Positions 17,365-25,370 are shown, counted from the stretch's first letter. The stretch: DNA of 64,000 bases from Steroidobacteraceae bacterium (GCA_019187185.1 JABAQU010000014.1:17533-81532); one strand, 5' to 3'. The notes: generated by a model from the sequence alone, not told the origin. A program made the numbers and translations.

Positions 17365-18102
17365 TTACAGGCGCAGGAGGCGGGCCGCGGTCGACCCGTC
17401 CTCCTCCGCGGTGCGAATGGCCTTCACCTGCAACTCGAAGCGTCGCGCGAGTTCGATCATCTCGACCATCGCGCCCGCCGCATCGACGTTGCTCGACTCG
17501 AGCACGCCCGATGCGAGCCGCACCGAGGCGTCGGCCGGCGCCGCAACGTTGTCCCTGGTGCGAAACAGCCCGTCGTCGCCGCGCTCGAGCGTCTCGATGG
17601 GCGGCTTGACCAGCTTGATGCGACCGACCACGGCCGTGGTTTCCGGGCCCTGGCCGAGCGGCACGACCGACAGCGACCCGTCGGCGCCCACCAGCACGGA
17701 ACCGTGGGGCGGGACCGAAATGGGCCCACCGTCACCGAGGACGGTGTCACCCGCGCCGTTGCGCAGAAGCCCATCGGTGTCGATGCGCAGGTCGCCGGCG
17801 CGCGTATAGGCCTCGCTGCCGTCGGCCGCCTGCACCGCGATCCAGCCTTCTCCCTGTACGGCCACGTCGAGATCGCGACCGGTCGCCTGCAGCGCGCCTG
17901 CCGTCGTGTCCCAGCCGATCGTCGCATTCGTGGCATAGCTGCGCGACGCGTAACCGCTGCCTTCGACGGCACGCGTCTGGAACGCGGCGAGGTCGGCGCG
18001 AAAGCCCACCGTGCTCGCATTGGCGAGGTTGTGGCTGTTCACGGCCTGGGCGCGCAATGTTTCCTTGGCGCCCGTCATCGCGACGTAGAGATACTTGTCC
18101 AT
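17365..18102 (-). CDS. flgF: Flagellar proximal rod protein FlgF
   Basis: FlgF is one of the proximal rod subunits. Starting at the ATG at 18102, which shares a base with the flgE stop, the protein has 245 residues: DKYLYVAMTGAKETLRAQAV, NLANASTVGFRADLAAFQTR, a central DLDVAVQGEGWIAVQAADGS, and the C terminus LESSNVDAAGAMVEMIELAR with RRFELQVKAI. These are the FlgF/FlgG family features; the YVAMTGA start is typical of FlgF. Confidence 0.95.
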   Translation of the reverse strand: MDKYLYVAMTGAKETLRAQAVNSHNLANASTVGFRADLAAFQTRAVEGSGYASRSYATNATIGWDTTAGALQATGRDLDVAVQGEGWIAVQAADGSEAYTRAGDLRIDTDGLLRNGAGDTVLGDGGPISVPPHGSVLVGADGSLSVVPLGQGPETTAVVGRIKLVKPPIETLERGDDGLFRTRDNVAAPADASVRLASGVLESSNVDAAGAMVEMIELARRFELQVKAIRTAEEDGSTAARLLRL

Positions 18103-19313
18103 CAGCGGATGTTGATGATCGTCTGGGTGATCTGGTCGGCAGTCGAGATCATCTGGGCGTTCGCCTGAAAGTTGCGCTGCGCGACGATCATGTTGACGAG
18201 CTGCTGCGTGATCTCGACATTCGACGCCTCGAGTGCCCCGGACTGGATCGAGCCGAAGCCCGAACTGCCGGCCGTGCCGCGTTGCGCACTGCCCGAAGTG
18301 AATGTCTCGCCCCACTGGGTGTCGCCGAGCTTCTGCAGGCCCTGCACGTTCGCGAAATTGGTGATGGCCACCTGGCCGAGCGCGATCGAGCGACCGTTGG
18401 TGTACCGGGCACTCACGACACCGGTCGCGTCGACATCGATGCCGCTCAGGGCGCCGGTCGTGAAGCCGTCCTGCGAGAACTGCACGCCGAAGTTGCTGCC
18501 GTACTGCGTGGCTCCGCGCAGGTCGAGCGTCAGCGCCATTGGCGCGGCACCCGTGGTCGGCGCATGCGGCGGAAATGCGATGGTGCCCGCCGCCGGCGTG
18601 ACGAGCGCGCCGCTGCTGTTGAACGTCAGCGACTGCGGTGTGCCGACCGCCGCGCCGTCGGTGTACGCCTGCACGGTCCACTCGTTCGCGACCGCACCCT
18701 TGACGAAATAGAAGCTCGTCGTGTGCGCGGCGCCGAGCGAGTCGTATACCGTCATCGACGTCTGGCGATTGAAGCTCGTCGCATCGGCCGGGTCGAACGC
18801 ATTGGCCGGTGCCACGGCATCGGCCGGCAGGTTGAGCGCCATCGTGACCGTGGAGGTCGCCTGTGGCGCGCTCTCGTTTGTCACGAGGCGCAGGTCCGTC
18901 AGGCCACCCGTGTTGAAGCCGCCGTTGGCGAGCGGCGGAAACACCTGCAGCCGTGCACCGGTCGAACTGACGACATAGCCCTGGTTGTCGGCCCTGAACG
19001 CACCGGCGCGCGAGTACGCGAGGGCGCCTCCATCGCTCAGCGTGAAGAAGCCGTCGCCCGACAGCGCGAGGTCGAGATTGCTGTCGGTGAAATCGATATT
19101 GCCCTGCGAGAACTGCTGGGCGACCGAGGCCACTTTCACGCCGTTGCCGGTCGCGGTGTTCGATACGCCGAACGGCGTGACGGCAAAGAGGTCGGCAAAC
19201 TCGGTGCGCGAACTCTTGAAGCCGGTCGTCGAGCCGTTCGCGATGTTGTTCGCGGTGACTGCGAGGTCGCTGGAGGCGGCATTCAGGCCGCTGAGTGCGA
19301 TCGTGAAAGGCAT
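18102..19313 (-). CDS. flgE: Flagellar hook protein FlgE
   Basis: FlgE polymerises into the hook. The 403-residue protein has the N terminus IALSGLNAASSDLAVTANNI and STTGFKSSRTEFADLF, then NTATGNGVKVASVAQQFSQG, a variable middle, the C-terminal LEASNVEITQQLVNMIVAQR and AQMISTADQITQTIINI. FlgD follows the usual order directly upstream, leaving a 31-nt gap. Confidence 0.97.
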   Translation of the reverse strand: MPFTIALSGLNAASSDLAVTANNIANGSTTGFKSSRTEFADLFAVTPFGVSNTATGNGVKVASVAQQFSQGNIDFTDSNLDLALSGDGFFTLSDGGALAYSRAGAFRADNQGYVVSSTGARLQVFPPLANGGFNTGGLTDLRLVTNESAPQATSTVTMALNLPADAVAPANAFDPADATSFNRQTSMTVYDSLGAAHTTSFYFVKGAVANEWTVQAYTDGAAVGTPQSLTFNSSGALVTPAAGTIAFPPHAPTTGAAPMALTLDLRGATQYGSNFGVQFSQDGFTTGALSGIDVDATGVVSARYTNGRSIALGQVAITNFANVQGLQKLGDTQWGETFTSGSAQRGTAGSSGFGSIQSGALEASNVEITQQLVNMIVAQRNFQANAQMISTADQITQTIINIR

Positions 19314-19344
19314 GGTGTCGGAACTCCCTGCGGATGATTGGTGG

Positions 19345-20031
19345 TCAGAACACCCGGCGCACGTCGGCGAGCGTCACGGGACCGGCGCCGGCGGTGTTCA
19401 GGGTGAGCGCATACGTGCCCGAATCGATGCTGACGCTCGCGACGAGGTCGGCGATCAGCGTGTCCGCGGCCTGGTTGACCCCCGCCACCGTGGCTGTCGC
19501 ATCGATCGAGTAGACTCCGGGCGGTGCCGTCGTGCCGTCGCTGGCGGTACCGTCCCAGCTGAAGAGCGTGGTGCCGTCGGTCGGTGCCACCTGCAGCGTG
19601 CGCACGAGCTCGCCGCCGGCATTGCGGACATTGACCGTAACCGAGGTCGCACCGGTCGGCGTCGCGACGCCGCCGACAATCGAGCCGTCGGCCGCCAATG
19701 TTGCGCGACTGCCCTCGAGCAGCACGTAGCGACCGACGAGCGACGCACCGTCGAGCATGGCCGAACTCTTGATGCCGGCCGTGAGCGAGGCGAGCGAGGC
19801 GTTCATTTCCTGCACGCCCGACACCTGGCTGAACTGCGCGAGCTGGCTGACGAACTGCGTCGAGTCGAGCGGCTTCAGCGGATCCTGGTTCTTCAGCTGC
19901 GTCGTCAGCAGCATCAGGAAATCCTGCTGGTCGAGCGACGCGTCGCCCTTGCCCGCCGCGCCGGCCTGCACGGTGTCGAAGCCGAGGCCCGCGTACGGAT
20001 TCGTGCTGCGGTCCGCCTGTATCGTGCTCAC
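19345..20031 (-). CDS. flgD: Flagellar hook scaffolding protein FlgD
   Basis: FlgD caps the growing hook. The 228-residue protein has the conserved N terminus (DQQDFLMLLTTQLKNQDPLK and STQFVSQLAQFSQVSGVQEMN) and the C-terminal Ig-like and tudor-like fold with GGELVRTLQV, FSWDGTASDGTTAPPGVYSI. It starts with a GTG overlapping the flgC stop (GTGA). Confidence 0.95.
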   Translation of the reverse strand: MSTIQADRSTNPYAGLGFDTVQAGAAGKGDASLDQQDFLMLLTTQLKNQDPLKPLDSTQFVSQLAQFSQVSGVQEMNASLASLTAGIKSSAMLDGASLVGRYVLLEGSRATLAADGSIVGGVATPTGATSVTVNVRNAGGELVRTLQVAPTDGTTLFSWDGTASDGTTAPPGVYSIDATATVAGVNQAADTLIADLVASVSIDSGTYALTLNTAGAGPVTLADVRRVF

Positions 20032-20456
20032 GACTGGCCGAGCCTCAGGGTCGCCATCAGCAGGGACTTCGCCGTATCCATGACTTCGACGTTGTTCTGG
20101 TAACTGCGTGACGCGGAAATCATGTCGACCATCTCCTCGACGACATTGACATTGGGCGCGTACACATAGCCTTCCGCGTTCGCGAGCGGATTGCCGGGCT
20201 CGTAGCGGGCGGTCGGCGCGGCGTCGCTCTCGACGATGCCGCGCACGCGCACGGCACCGCCGTTGCCGTCCGCGGCACGCGCTCCCGTGGTTGCCTGTCG
20301 CACCGCCTCGAAGACGGGGTGACGCGCCCGGTAGACCGACGCGGCGTCTCCGCCGACACTGTCGGCGTTCGCGAGATTGCTCGCGACCGTGTTGAGCCGC
20401 ACGGACTGGGCTGCCATGCCCGAGCCGGCGATGTCGAAGATCCTGAATGACGACAT
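20028..20456 (-). CDS. flgC: Flagellar proximal rod protein FlgC
   Basis: FlgC is a proximal rod subunit. The 142-residue protein carries the N-terminal IFDIAGSGMAAQSVRLNTVA and SNLANADSVGG, and the C-terminal family block VYAPNVNVVEEMVDMISASR with SYQNNVEVMDTAKSLLMATL. It follows flgB by 18 nt. Confidence 0.96.
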   Translation of the reverse strand: MSSFRIFDIAGSGMAAQSVRLNTVASNLANADSVGGDAASVYRARHPVFEAVRQATTGARAADGNGGAVRVRGIVESDAAPTARYEPGNPLANAEGYVYAPNVNVVEEMVDMISASRSYQNNVEVMDTAKSLLMATLRLGQS

Positions 20457-20474
20457 GGTGGTGCTCCTGGGGCG

Positions 20475-20879
20475 CTACTGTCCTGTGATCGCGGTCATCA
20501 GGCTGCGAAAGCGCGCATTGAGGAACGTGAGCGTCGCCTGGTAGCGGACCGCGTTCTCGGCGAATGCCGCCTGTTCGAGCTGCGGTTCGACCGTGTTGCC
20601 GTCGAGCGAGGGCGCGAGCGGCGTGCGATAGCGCAGCGCCACAGCCGCATCGCCAGCAGCACTGTCGGTCGACAGATGGCCGCCCGATGTCCGCGCCAGT
20701 GGCAGCGCGGCGCGCGGATCGCCGGCGGCAGCGAGTGCCGCACGAAAATCGATGTCGCGTGCCTTGAATCCGGGTGTGTCCGCGTTTGCGAGATTGTTCG
20801 CAATCAGTTCGGTGCGCTTTGCGCCGAGCGCGAGCGCTTGCGGATGCACACCGAGATAGGCGTCAAGATCGAATCGCAT
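20475..20879 (-). CDS. flgB: Flagellar proximal rod protein FlgB
   Basis: FlgB is the first rod protein of the flgBCDEFGHIJKL operon. The 134-residue product has LGVHPQALALGAKRTELIAN, LANADTPGFKARDIDFRAAL, and a C terminus FAENAVRYQATLTFLNARFR. The operon start is marked by a consensus sigma-54 promoter 41-55 nt upstream of the ATG, divergent from flgA. Confidence 0.96.
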   Translation of the reverse strand: MRFDLDAYLGVHPQALALGAKRTELIANNLANADTPGFKARDIDFRAALAAAGDPRAALPLARTSGGHLSTDSAAGDAAVALRYRTPLAPSLDGNTVEPQLEQAAFAENAVRYQATLTFLNARFRSLMTAITGQ

Positions 20880-20919
20880 GTCGGTTCCACCGTCAGAAAT
20901 CTGACTGCCTGCATGCGGA

Positions 20920-20934
20920 GCAAACGCTGTGCCA
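20920..20934 (-). promoter_or_regulatory. Sigma-54 promoter of the flgB operon
   Basis: On the minus strand TGGCACAGCGTTTGC matches the RpoN consensus TGGCAC-N5-TTGC exactly, with 10 nt between GG and GC. The expected start near 20909 leaves a leader of about 30 nt for flgB. Control by the FlrC/FleQ-type activators in this cluster is inferred. Confidence 0.9.
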
Positions 20935-20987
20935 CCACGCGCCCGGGGCGCGACTCCCGGCGCTACGGGTGCCGCCCCGCCTCCGGG

Positions 20988-21005
20988 GCGTGACGTACAT
21001 CACGC
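20988..21005. promoter_or_regulatory. Palindrome midway between divergent flgB and flgA sigma-54 promoters
   Basis: GCGTGACGTACATCACGC is an 18-bp imperfect palindrome with one mismatched pair. Its centre (about 20996.5) lies close to 88 bp from both predicted transcription starts, which is a usual enhancer distance for sigma-54 activators. The core GTGA-N6-TCAC also fits the CRP/Vfr site, so a CRP-family protein is an equal candidate. Confidence 0.5.
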
Positions 21006-21058
21006 AGCTGCGGCAAATCCTTGCCGCCGTGCCGGCAGGTCGTGAGCTGCCCACGCGG

Positions 21059-21074
21059 TGGCACGCGACCTGCA
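21059..21074 (+). promoter_or_regulatory. Sigma-54 promoter of flgA
   Basis: TGGCACGCGACCTGCA has GG and GC separated by 10 nt and only one mismatch (C for T) in the -12 TTGC element. The expected start is about position 21085, one base before the flgA ATG, which would make the message leaderless. Either this is so, or the promoter serves a slightly different start. Confidence 0.65.
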
Positions 21075-21085
21075 CGTTTGCCGGC

Positions 21086-21802
21086 ATGTTCCGACGAGGT
21101 GTACCCGCACTCTTCCTGCTCGCGCTCACGGCGGCATGCCGTCTGGCACAGGCGCAGTTGCAGGCCGTCGAGGACCCCGCGCGCATCGCGGCGGCAGCCG
21201 AGCACTTCGTCCTGCGGGAGCTGCCGGCAACGTCGCGCGCCTCGGCACGCGTGCGCGCCGCGGCGCTCGACGCGCGACTGCGGCTCGCCCGCTGCAACGG
21301 CCCGCTCGAAGCGGCCTGGTCGCCGGGAGCCGTACCGAGTGCCCGTACGACTGTCCGGGTGAGCTGCACCGGGAGTGCGGCCTGGCGCATCAACGTACCC
21401 GTCACGCTGAGGAGCCGCGTCGAAGCCCTGGTGCTCGTCGCGCCGGCAGCCCGCGGTGCCTCCCTCGGCGACGGTGACGTCGCCGTGAAAACCGTCCTGG
21501 TCGATGGCCTCGCGCACCTCTATATACGGTCGCTCGATGAAGTCGCGGGACGCCACCTGGCGCGCGCCGCACCGGCCGCAGTGCCTTTGCAGGCGACCTG
21601 GTTCGCCGCCGACAACATCATCAGGCGCGGCCAGGCGGTGACGCTGGTCGCCGCGGTCGATGGCGTGCGGATTCGCGCGGCGGGGCGTGCATTGAGCGAC
21701 GGTGCCGCGCACGAGCGCGTCCGCGTGCAGAATCTCTCGTCGCTCAAGGTCGTCGAGGGCATCGTCGAAAACGACACCGAAGTGCGGGTCACGCCACGTT
21801 GA
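21086..21802 (+). CDS. flgA: P-ring assembly chaperone FlgA
   Basis: FlgA is a periplasmic chaperone for P-ring assembly. The open frame extends far upstream, but the ATG at 21086 starts a proper signal peptide (FRRGVPALFLLALTAACRLAQA) and gives 238 residues. The mature part shows HFVLRELPATSRASARVRAA, LARCNGPLEAAWSPG, and a C-terminal SAF-type domain with IRRGQAVTLVAAVDGVRIRA and the end NLSSLKVVEGIVENDTEVRV, the usual FlgA ending. No Shine-Dalgarno sequence is visible. It is divergent from flgB and followed by flgM and flgN. Confidence 0.93.
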   Translation: MFRRGVPALFLLALTAACRLAQAQLQAVEDPARIAAAAEHFVLRELPATSRASARVRAAALDARLRLARCNGPLEAAWSPGAVPSARTTVRVSCTGSAAWRINVPVTLRSRVEALVLVAPAARGASLGDGDVAVKTVLVDGLAHLYIRSLDEVAGRHLARAAPAAVPLQATWFAADNIIRRGQAVTLVAAVDGVRIRAAGRALSDGAAHERVRVQNLSSLKVVEGIVENDTEVRVTPR

Positions 21803-21824
21803 CCTGCGCCCAGGGTCCCGGATC

Positions 21825-21851
21825 TAAAGTATTCCACGGTCGCGCCGATAC
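21825..21851 (+). promoter_or_regulatory. Sigma-28 (FliA) promoter of flgM
   Basis: TAAAGTAT, 11 nt, then GCCGATAC: an almost perfect FliA promoter. The predicted start near 21858 lies 24 nt before the flgM ATG. This places flgM, the anti-sigma factor of FliA, under FliA control, the classical feedback arrangement, in addition to read-through from flgA. Confidence 0.88.
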
Positions 21852-21881
21852 AGCGGCTGACACGGACGGGAGAGTGCGCCG

Positions 21882-22211
21882 ATGGCAAACAAAATCAATG
21901 GATTAGATTCCAATCCTGCAAGAGCTTCTGAGACTACGGCCATCTCGCGCACGCGCTCGTCGACGGCGGGCGACGCCGGGTCCCGCGCGCCGGCCGATCC
22001 GGCCTCCGGCGTACGGATCACCGAAAGCGCGCGCCAGCTCGCGGCACTCGAGGCTGCAGTCAAGCGGCTGCCGCAGGTCGACGAGGCGCGCGTCGAGAAG
22101 ATTCGCAAGGCCATCGAGGACGGCAGCTACACGATCGATGCAGAGGCGACGGCGACGAAGCTCCTCGTGTTCGAGCACGACCTCGACAGCCTCACCCGGA
22201 CCACGAGGTAA
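21882..22211 (+). CDS. flgM: Anti-sigma-28 factor FlgM
   Basis: FlgM holds FliA inactive until the hook is complete and is then exported. The 109-residue protein has a disordered Ser/Ala-rich N terminus and the conserved C-terminal half: VRITESARQLAALEAAVKRL, PQVDEARVEKIRKAIEDGSY and IDAEATATKLLVFE. A GGGAGAG lies 8 nt before the ATG. flgN follows after 9 nt. Confidence 0.93.
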   Translation: MANKINGLDSNPARASETTAISRTRSSTAGDAGSRAPADPASGVRITESARQLAALEAAVKRLPQVDEARVEKIRKAIEDGSYTIDAEATATKLLVFEHDLDSLTRTTR

Positions 22212-22220
22212 CCGCGCCGC

Positions 22221-22709
22221 ATGGACCCTGCCGTGACGCGCGAAGCGCTCGAACGACTCATCGACGAACAGGCGGCGTGCCTCGCGCGCCTCGAGGAGAT
22301 GCTCGAGCGTGAGCATCGCTGCCTCGTCGCTCGCGACATCGAATCGCTCGCCGCCGCCGGACGCGAACGCCAGCAATGTGTCGGCGTGCTGTTGCGTCTC
22401 GACGCCGAGCGCTCGTCGCTTTGCCGGATGCTCGGCCACGCGCCCGATGCTGCAGGCATGCAGAAGCTGCTCGAATGGTGCGACCCGTCGAGCGAGCTCG
22501 GGCCGCGCTGGGCCACCTGCACGGAACACACCCGCCGTTGCCGCAAGTTGAACGATCGCAACGGCGCGCTCGCGACCGCGCAGCTGCGCAACCTCTCGGG
22601 CCGCCTCGACGCCCTCACCGCCGGCGCAGGACACCGCAAGGACACCTACGCGCCCCAAGGTGCTGCACGTACAACGCCGAAGGGCCGCCTGCTCGCCGCG
22701 ACCGTCTGA
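22221..22709 (+). CDS. flgN: FlgK/FlgL export chaperone FlgN
   Basis: FlgN is the cytoplasmic chaperone of the hook-associated proteins FlgK and FlgL. The 162-residue protein is mostly helical with LERLIDEQAACLARLEEMLE, a coiled region REHRCLVARDIESLAAAGRE, and C-terminal LNDRNGALATAQLRNLSGRL. Sequence similarity within this family is low, so the call leans on the flgA-flgM-flgN order and helical pattern. Confidence 0.85.
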   Translation: MDPAVTREALERLIDEQAACLARLEEMLEREHRCLVARDIESLAAAGRERQQCVGVLLRLDAERSSLCRMLGHAPDAAGMQKLLEWCDPSSELGPRWATCTEHTRRCRKLNDRNGALATAQLRNLSGRLDALTAGAGHRKDTYAPQGAARTTPKGRLLAATV

Positions 22710-22759
22710 CCGTCCGGACAACGGGTGTATGCTGCGGACTCGGGTCACGAGGAGCAGCC

Positions 22760-23407
22760 ATGAAGAACAGCGAATGGCGGATGGCGAACGACGCTCGGCC
22801 AGAGACGGGTGGCCGCCGGCCGGTTGTCGCGGGCATGCTCGCGGGCGCGGTCGTGAGTCTCGCGCTGGTGAGCTGCGGCGGTGCGCCGTCTGGTGCATCG
22901 AACGAGACGGCAGCGGCCGCGCCCGCAGCCTCTCCCGCGTCCACGGAATCGAGCGCTTCCGCGAAGCTGCCCGCCGAGGTCGAGGGCGCACTCGCGGCAC
23001 GCGTGGAGGAGTGCACCGGAGCCGGTGGCGTGCCCCACACCAACAAGGCGGTCGAGCGCGCCGACCTCAATGGCGACGGCTACGAGGACTACGTGCTGTT
23101 CGCCGGCTGGATCGACTGCGAGAACGCCGCGAGCGTCTACGGCGATCGCGCAAAGCCGATCACGATTCTCGTCGGCGACGGCAAGGGCGGTGCCCGCGTG
23201 GCCCTCGAGAACTACGTGTATGACGCGCGCATCGAATCCACGGGCGCCGGCGCGAAAGCCTGGCTCACCGTCTCGGGCGAGAACTGCGGGCGCCCGCCGG
23301 CGCCGGATTTCGCGAGCGAGGCGTTCTGCGAGCGTCCCATCGCATGGAATGCACAGGACGGGCGATTCGACTTCGCGCCGGTGTCGGCCGTCAGGATGAT
23401 CGGCTAG
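22760..23407 (+). CDS. Predicted lipoprotein with an FG-GAP/EF-hand-like motif
   Basis: I do not recognise a named family. From the ATG at 22760 (GAGGAG just upstream) the product has 215 residues. A long charged N terminus of about 20 residues precedes a membrane segment and lipobox (LALVSC, Cys near residue 39), then an Ala/Ser/Pro-rich linker. The folded part has a calcium-binding-like loop ADLNGDGYEDYVLF, as in FG-GAP/VCBS proteins, and several Cys residues that could form disulfides. It probably sits in the outer membrane or periplasm. Its last 17 nt overlap the end of kdsB on the other strand. Confidence 0.7.
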   Translation: MKNSEWRMANDARPETGGRRPVVAGMLAGAVVSLALVSCGGAPSGASNETAAAAPAASPASTESSASAKLPAEVEGALAARVEECTGAGGVPHTNKAVERADLNGDGYEDYVLFAGWIDCENAASVYGDRAKPITILVGDGKGGARVALENYVYDARIESTGAGAKAWLTVSGENCGRPPAPDFASEAFCERPIAWNAQDGRFDFAPVSAVRMIG

Positions 23408-24134
23408 CGAGATCCGCGGGCGTGTTGATGTCGCCGCCCGGCCGCTCCGCTGCCTCGACGACCTGGATCGTGAGTCCGTGTTCGAGCGCCCGCAGCTGCT
23501 CGAGCTTCTCGAGCTGCTCGAGCCGGGTCGGCGCGAGCGATGCGACGCGCAGCAGTGCGCCGACCCGATAGGCATAGAGGCCGATGTGGCGCTGCGCGCA
23601 GCGCCACGCCGCTTCGCCCGGCTCGGCGCCATGCGCCGCGTCCCGGTCCCACGGAATCGGGGCGCGGCTGAAATACAGCGCCCGCCCGGCCCCCGCGACG
23701 ACGACTTTCACGACATTTGGATCGAGGTACTCGTCGCGCGACACGAGCGGCGTGGCGGCAGTGGCGATGGCCGCCTCCGGATGCGACTCGAGCGCCGCAG
23801 CCACCTGGTCGATGATCGCCGCCGGCATCCACGGTTCGTCGCCCTGCAGGTTCACGACGATGTCGTCGGCGTGAAACCCGTGCCGGCGTGCAACCTCGGC
23901 GATGCGGTCGGTGCCGGAGGCATGGTCAGGTGCGGTCATGGAGACTTCGGCACCTGCGGCGCGCGCGGCGTCGGCAATGCGCGCATCGTCCGTCGCGACG
24001 ATCACGCCCGCGGCGCGCGAGGCGCGCGCGCGCTCGTAGACGCGCACGATCATCGGCGCGCCGTCGATCAAGGCCAGCGGCTTGCCCGGAAAGCGCGACG
24101 AACCCCAGCGCGCGGGTATGACGACACGGAACAT
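23391..24134 (-). CDS. kdsB: 3-deoxy-manno-octulosonate cytidylyltransferase KdsB
   Basis: KdsB makes CMP-Kdo from CTP and Kdo for the lipopolysaccharide inner core. The 247-residue protein has the nucleotidyltransferase start FRVVIPARWGSSRFPGKPLA, VIVATDDARI, SGTDRIAEV, VVNLQGDEPWMP, ALYFSRAPIPWDRD and IGLYAYRV, all KdsB signatures, and ends with ERPGGDINTPADL. The frame is open upstream, but the ATG at 24134 gives the normal start and lies 7 nt after the Trm112-like gene. It is the last gene of the exbB-exbD-msbA-lpxK series. Confidence 0.96.
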   Translation of the reverse strand: MFRVVIPARWGSSRFPGKPLALIDGAPMIVRVYERARASRAAGVIVATDDARIADAARAAGAEVSMTAPDHASGTDRIAEVARRHGFHADDIVVNLQGDEPWMPAAIIDQVAAALESHPEAAIATAATPLVSRDEYLDPNVVKVVVAGAGRALYFSRAPIPWDRDAAHGAEPGEAAWRCAQRHIGLYAYRVGALLRVASLAPTRLEQLEKLEQLRALEHGLTIQVVEAAERPGGDINTPADLASRSS

Positions 24135-24141
24135 CGCGGTG

Positions 24142-24330
24142 TCAGCGCTCGAGCAGCGCGTCGTCGGCTGGCAGCGGCCTCGCCTCCTCGACCAGCATGA
24201 TCGGCACGCCGTCGCGTATCGGGAACGCGAGCCGATCGATGCGGCAGACGAGCACGGCCGCGGCGCGATGATGGACGACGGGCCCCTTGCAGAGCGGGCA
24301 GGCGATGATGTCGAGCAGTCGGGTATCCAA
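24142..24330 (-). CDS. Trm112/YcaR-family small protein
   Basis: A 62-residue protein with the family pattern DTRLLDIIACPLCKGPVVHH and a second half LVCRIDRLAFPIRDGVPIML. One CxxC pair and one later Cys are present where metal-binding relatives often have four. The gene is nearly always found between lpxK and kdsB in Gammaproteobacteria (ycaR in E. coli). Its role is not firmly known; Trm112 relatives activate methyltransferases. Confidence 0.85.
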   Translation of the reverse strand: MDTRLLDIIACPLCKGPVVHHRAAAVLVCRIDRLAFPIRDGVPIMLVEEARPLPADDALLER

Positions 24331-24339
24331 GGGTGTCCC

Positions 24340-25356
24340 TCAGCGGCCGCGGGCGGCCGCGGCGATTTTCGCTCCGACGAGCGCGAGCAGCGCGCGCGCA
24401 TCCTCGTCGCCGAACGTCGCCGTGACCGGCACGTAGCCGAGGCGCGACGACGCGAACGGCGCACATTTTACGGCATCCTTCTCGGTCATGAGGATCGGCA
24501 GGTCGTCGTCGAATGCGAGGTCGGCCGCCGTGAATGCGTGGTGATCCGGAAACGCGTGCGGAATCACCTCGAGGCCGGCGGCGCGCAGCGTGCGAAAGAA
24601 GCGCTCCGGGTGACCGATGCCCGCGACCGCGTGCACGCGCTGCCCCGCGAGGCTCGCGAGCGGCAACGCCGCATCCGACGGCCCCGCGAGCGGCAGCACG
24701 CTCGTCGCCGCGAGCCGCATCTGGAAAACGGGTCGCCCGGCGAGGCTGCGCTCGCCCGACCCGTCGAGCAGGATCACGGCATCGACCGTGCGCAGCCGCG
24801 CCGACCCTTCGCGCAGCGGACCGGCCGGCAGCATGAGTCCGTTGCCGAAGCCGCGCGCCCCGTCGATCAGCACGAGTTCGCAGTCGCGCGCCAGCGCGAG
24901 GTGCTGCAGCCCGTCGTCGGCGATGATCACATCGACATTCTGCGTGGCGAGGAGACGCGCGGCGACTACCCGCTCGCGACCCACCGCCACGGGCCGCCCC
25001 GTGCGGCGGTGGATCAGGAGCGGCTCGTCACCGACATCCGCGGCGGGCGAGCCCGCCTCGACCAGCCGCGGCGCATCGCTGCCGCGCCCGTAGCCCCGCG
25101 ACACGACCCCGGGCCGGATGCCGCTCGCGACGAGTTGCGAGACGAGCCAGATCGCAAACGGCGTCTTGCCCGTGCCACCGACTGTCAGGTTGCCGACGAC
25201 GATGACCGGCACCGGCAGCCGGGTCGACCGCCGCAGACCGAGCGCGTAGGCCGCGCGACGCGCCGCGACAGCGAGCGCGAACAGCCACGACAGCGGCCGC
25301 AGCAGCGCCGCCCCGGAGGCGCGCTCGTACCAGACCGCATTGAGCCAGCGCTCCAC
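24340..25356 (-). CDS. lpxK: Tetraacyldisaccharide 4'-kinase LpxK
   Basis: LpxK phosphorylates the lipid A precursor to lipid IVA at the inner membrane. The start chosen is a GTG at 25356, 14 nt after the msbA stop, giving 338 residues (E. coli has 328). Features: an N-terminal membrane-associated helix (PLSWLFALAVAARRAAYALG), the P-loop VGNLTVGGTGKTPFAIWLV near residue 55, GVVSRGYGR, IIADDGLQHLALARDCELVLI and DHHAFT. An open frame continues upstream through msbA but is its shadow. Confidence 0.95.
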   Translation of the reverse strand: MERWLNAVWYERASGAALLRPLSWLFALAVAARRAAYALGLRRSTRLPVPVIVVGNLTVGGTGKTPFAIWLVSQLVASGIRPGVVSRGYGRGSDAPRLVEAGSPAADVGDEPLLIHRRTGRPVAVGRERVVAARLLATQNVDVIIADDGLQHLALARDCELVLIDGARGFGNGLMLPAGPLREGSARLRTVDAVILLDGSGERSLAGRPVFQMRLAATSVLPLAGPSDAALPLASLAGQRVHAVAGIGHPERFFRTLRAAGLEVIPHAFPDHHAFTAADLAFDDDLPILMTEKDAVKCAPFASSRLGYVPVTATFGDEDARALLALVGAKIAAAARGR

Positions 25357-25370
25357 GGTGCGCCGCCCGC

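Noticed and set aside
20774..21085. N-terminal extension of flgA by 104 codons
   Set aside because: It would cover the flgB promoter and palindrome and bury the signal peptide; the ATG at 21086 begins a normal signal sequence.
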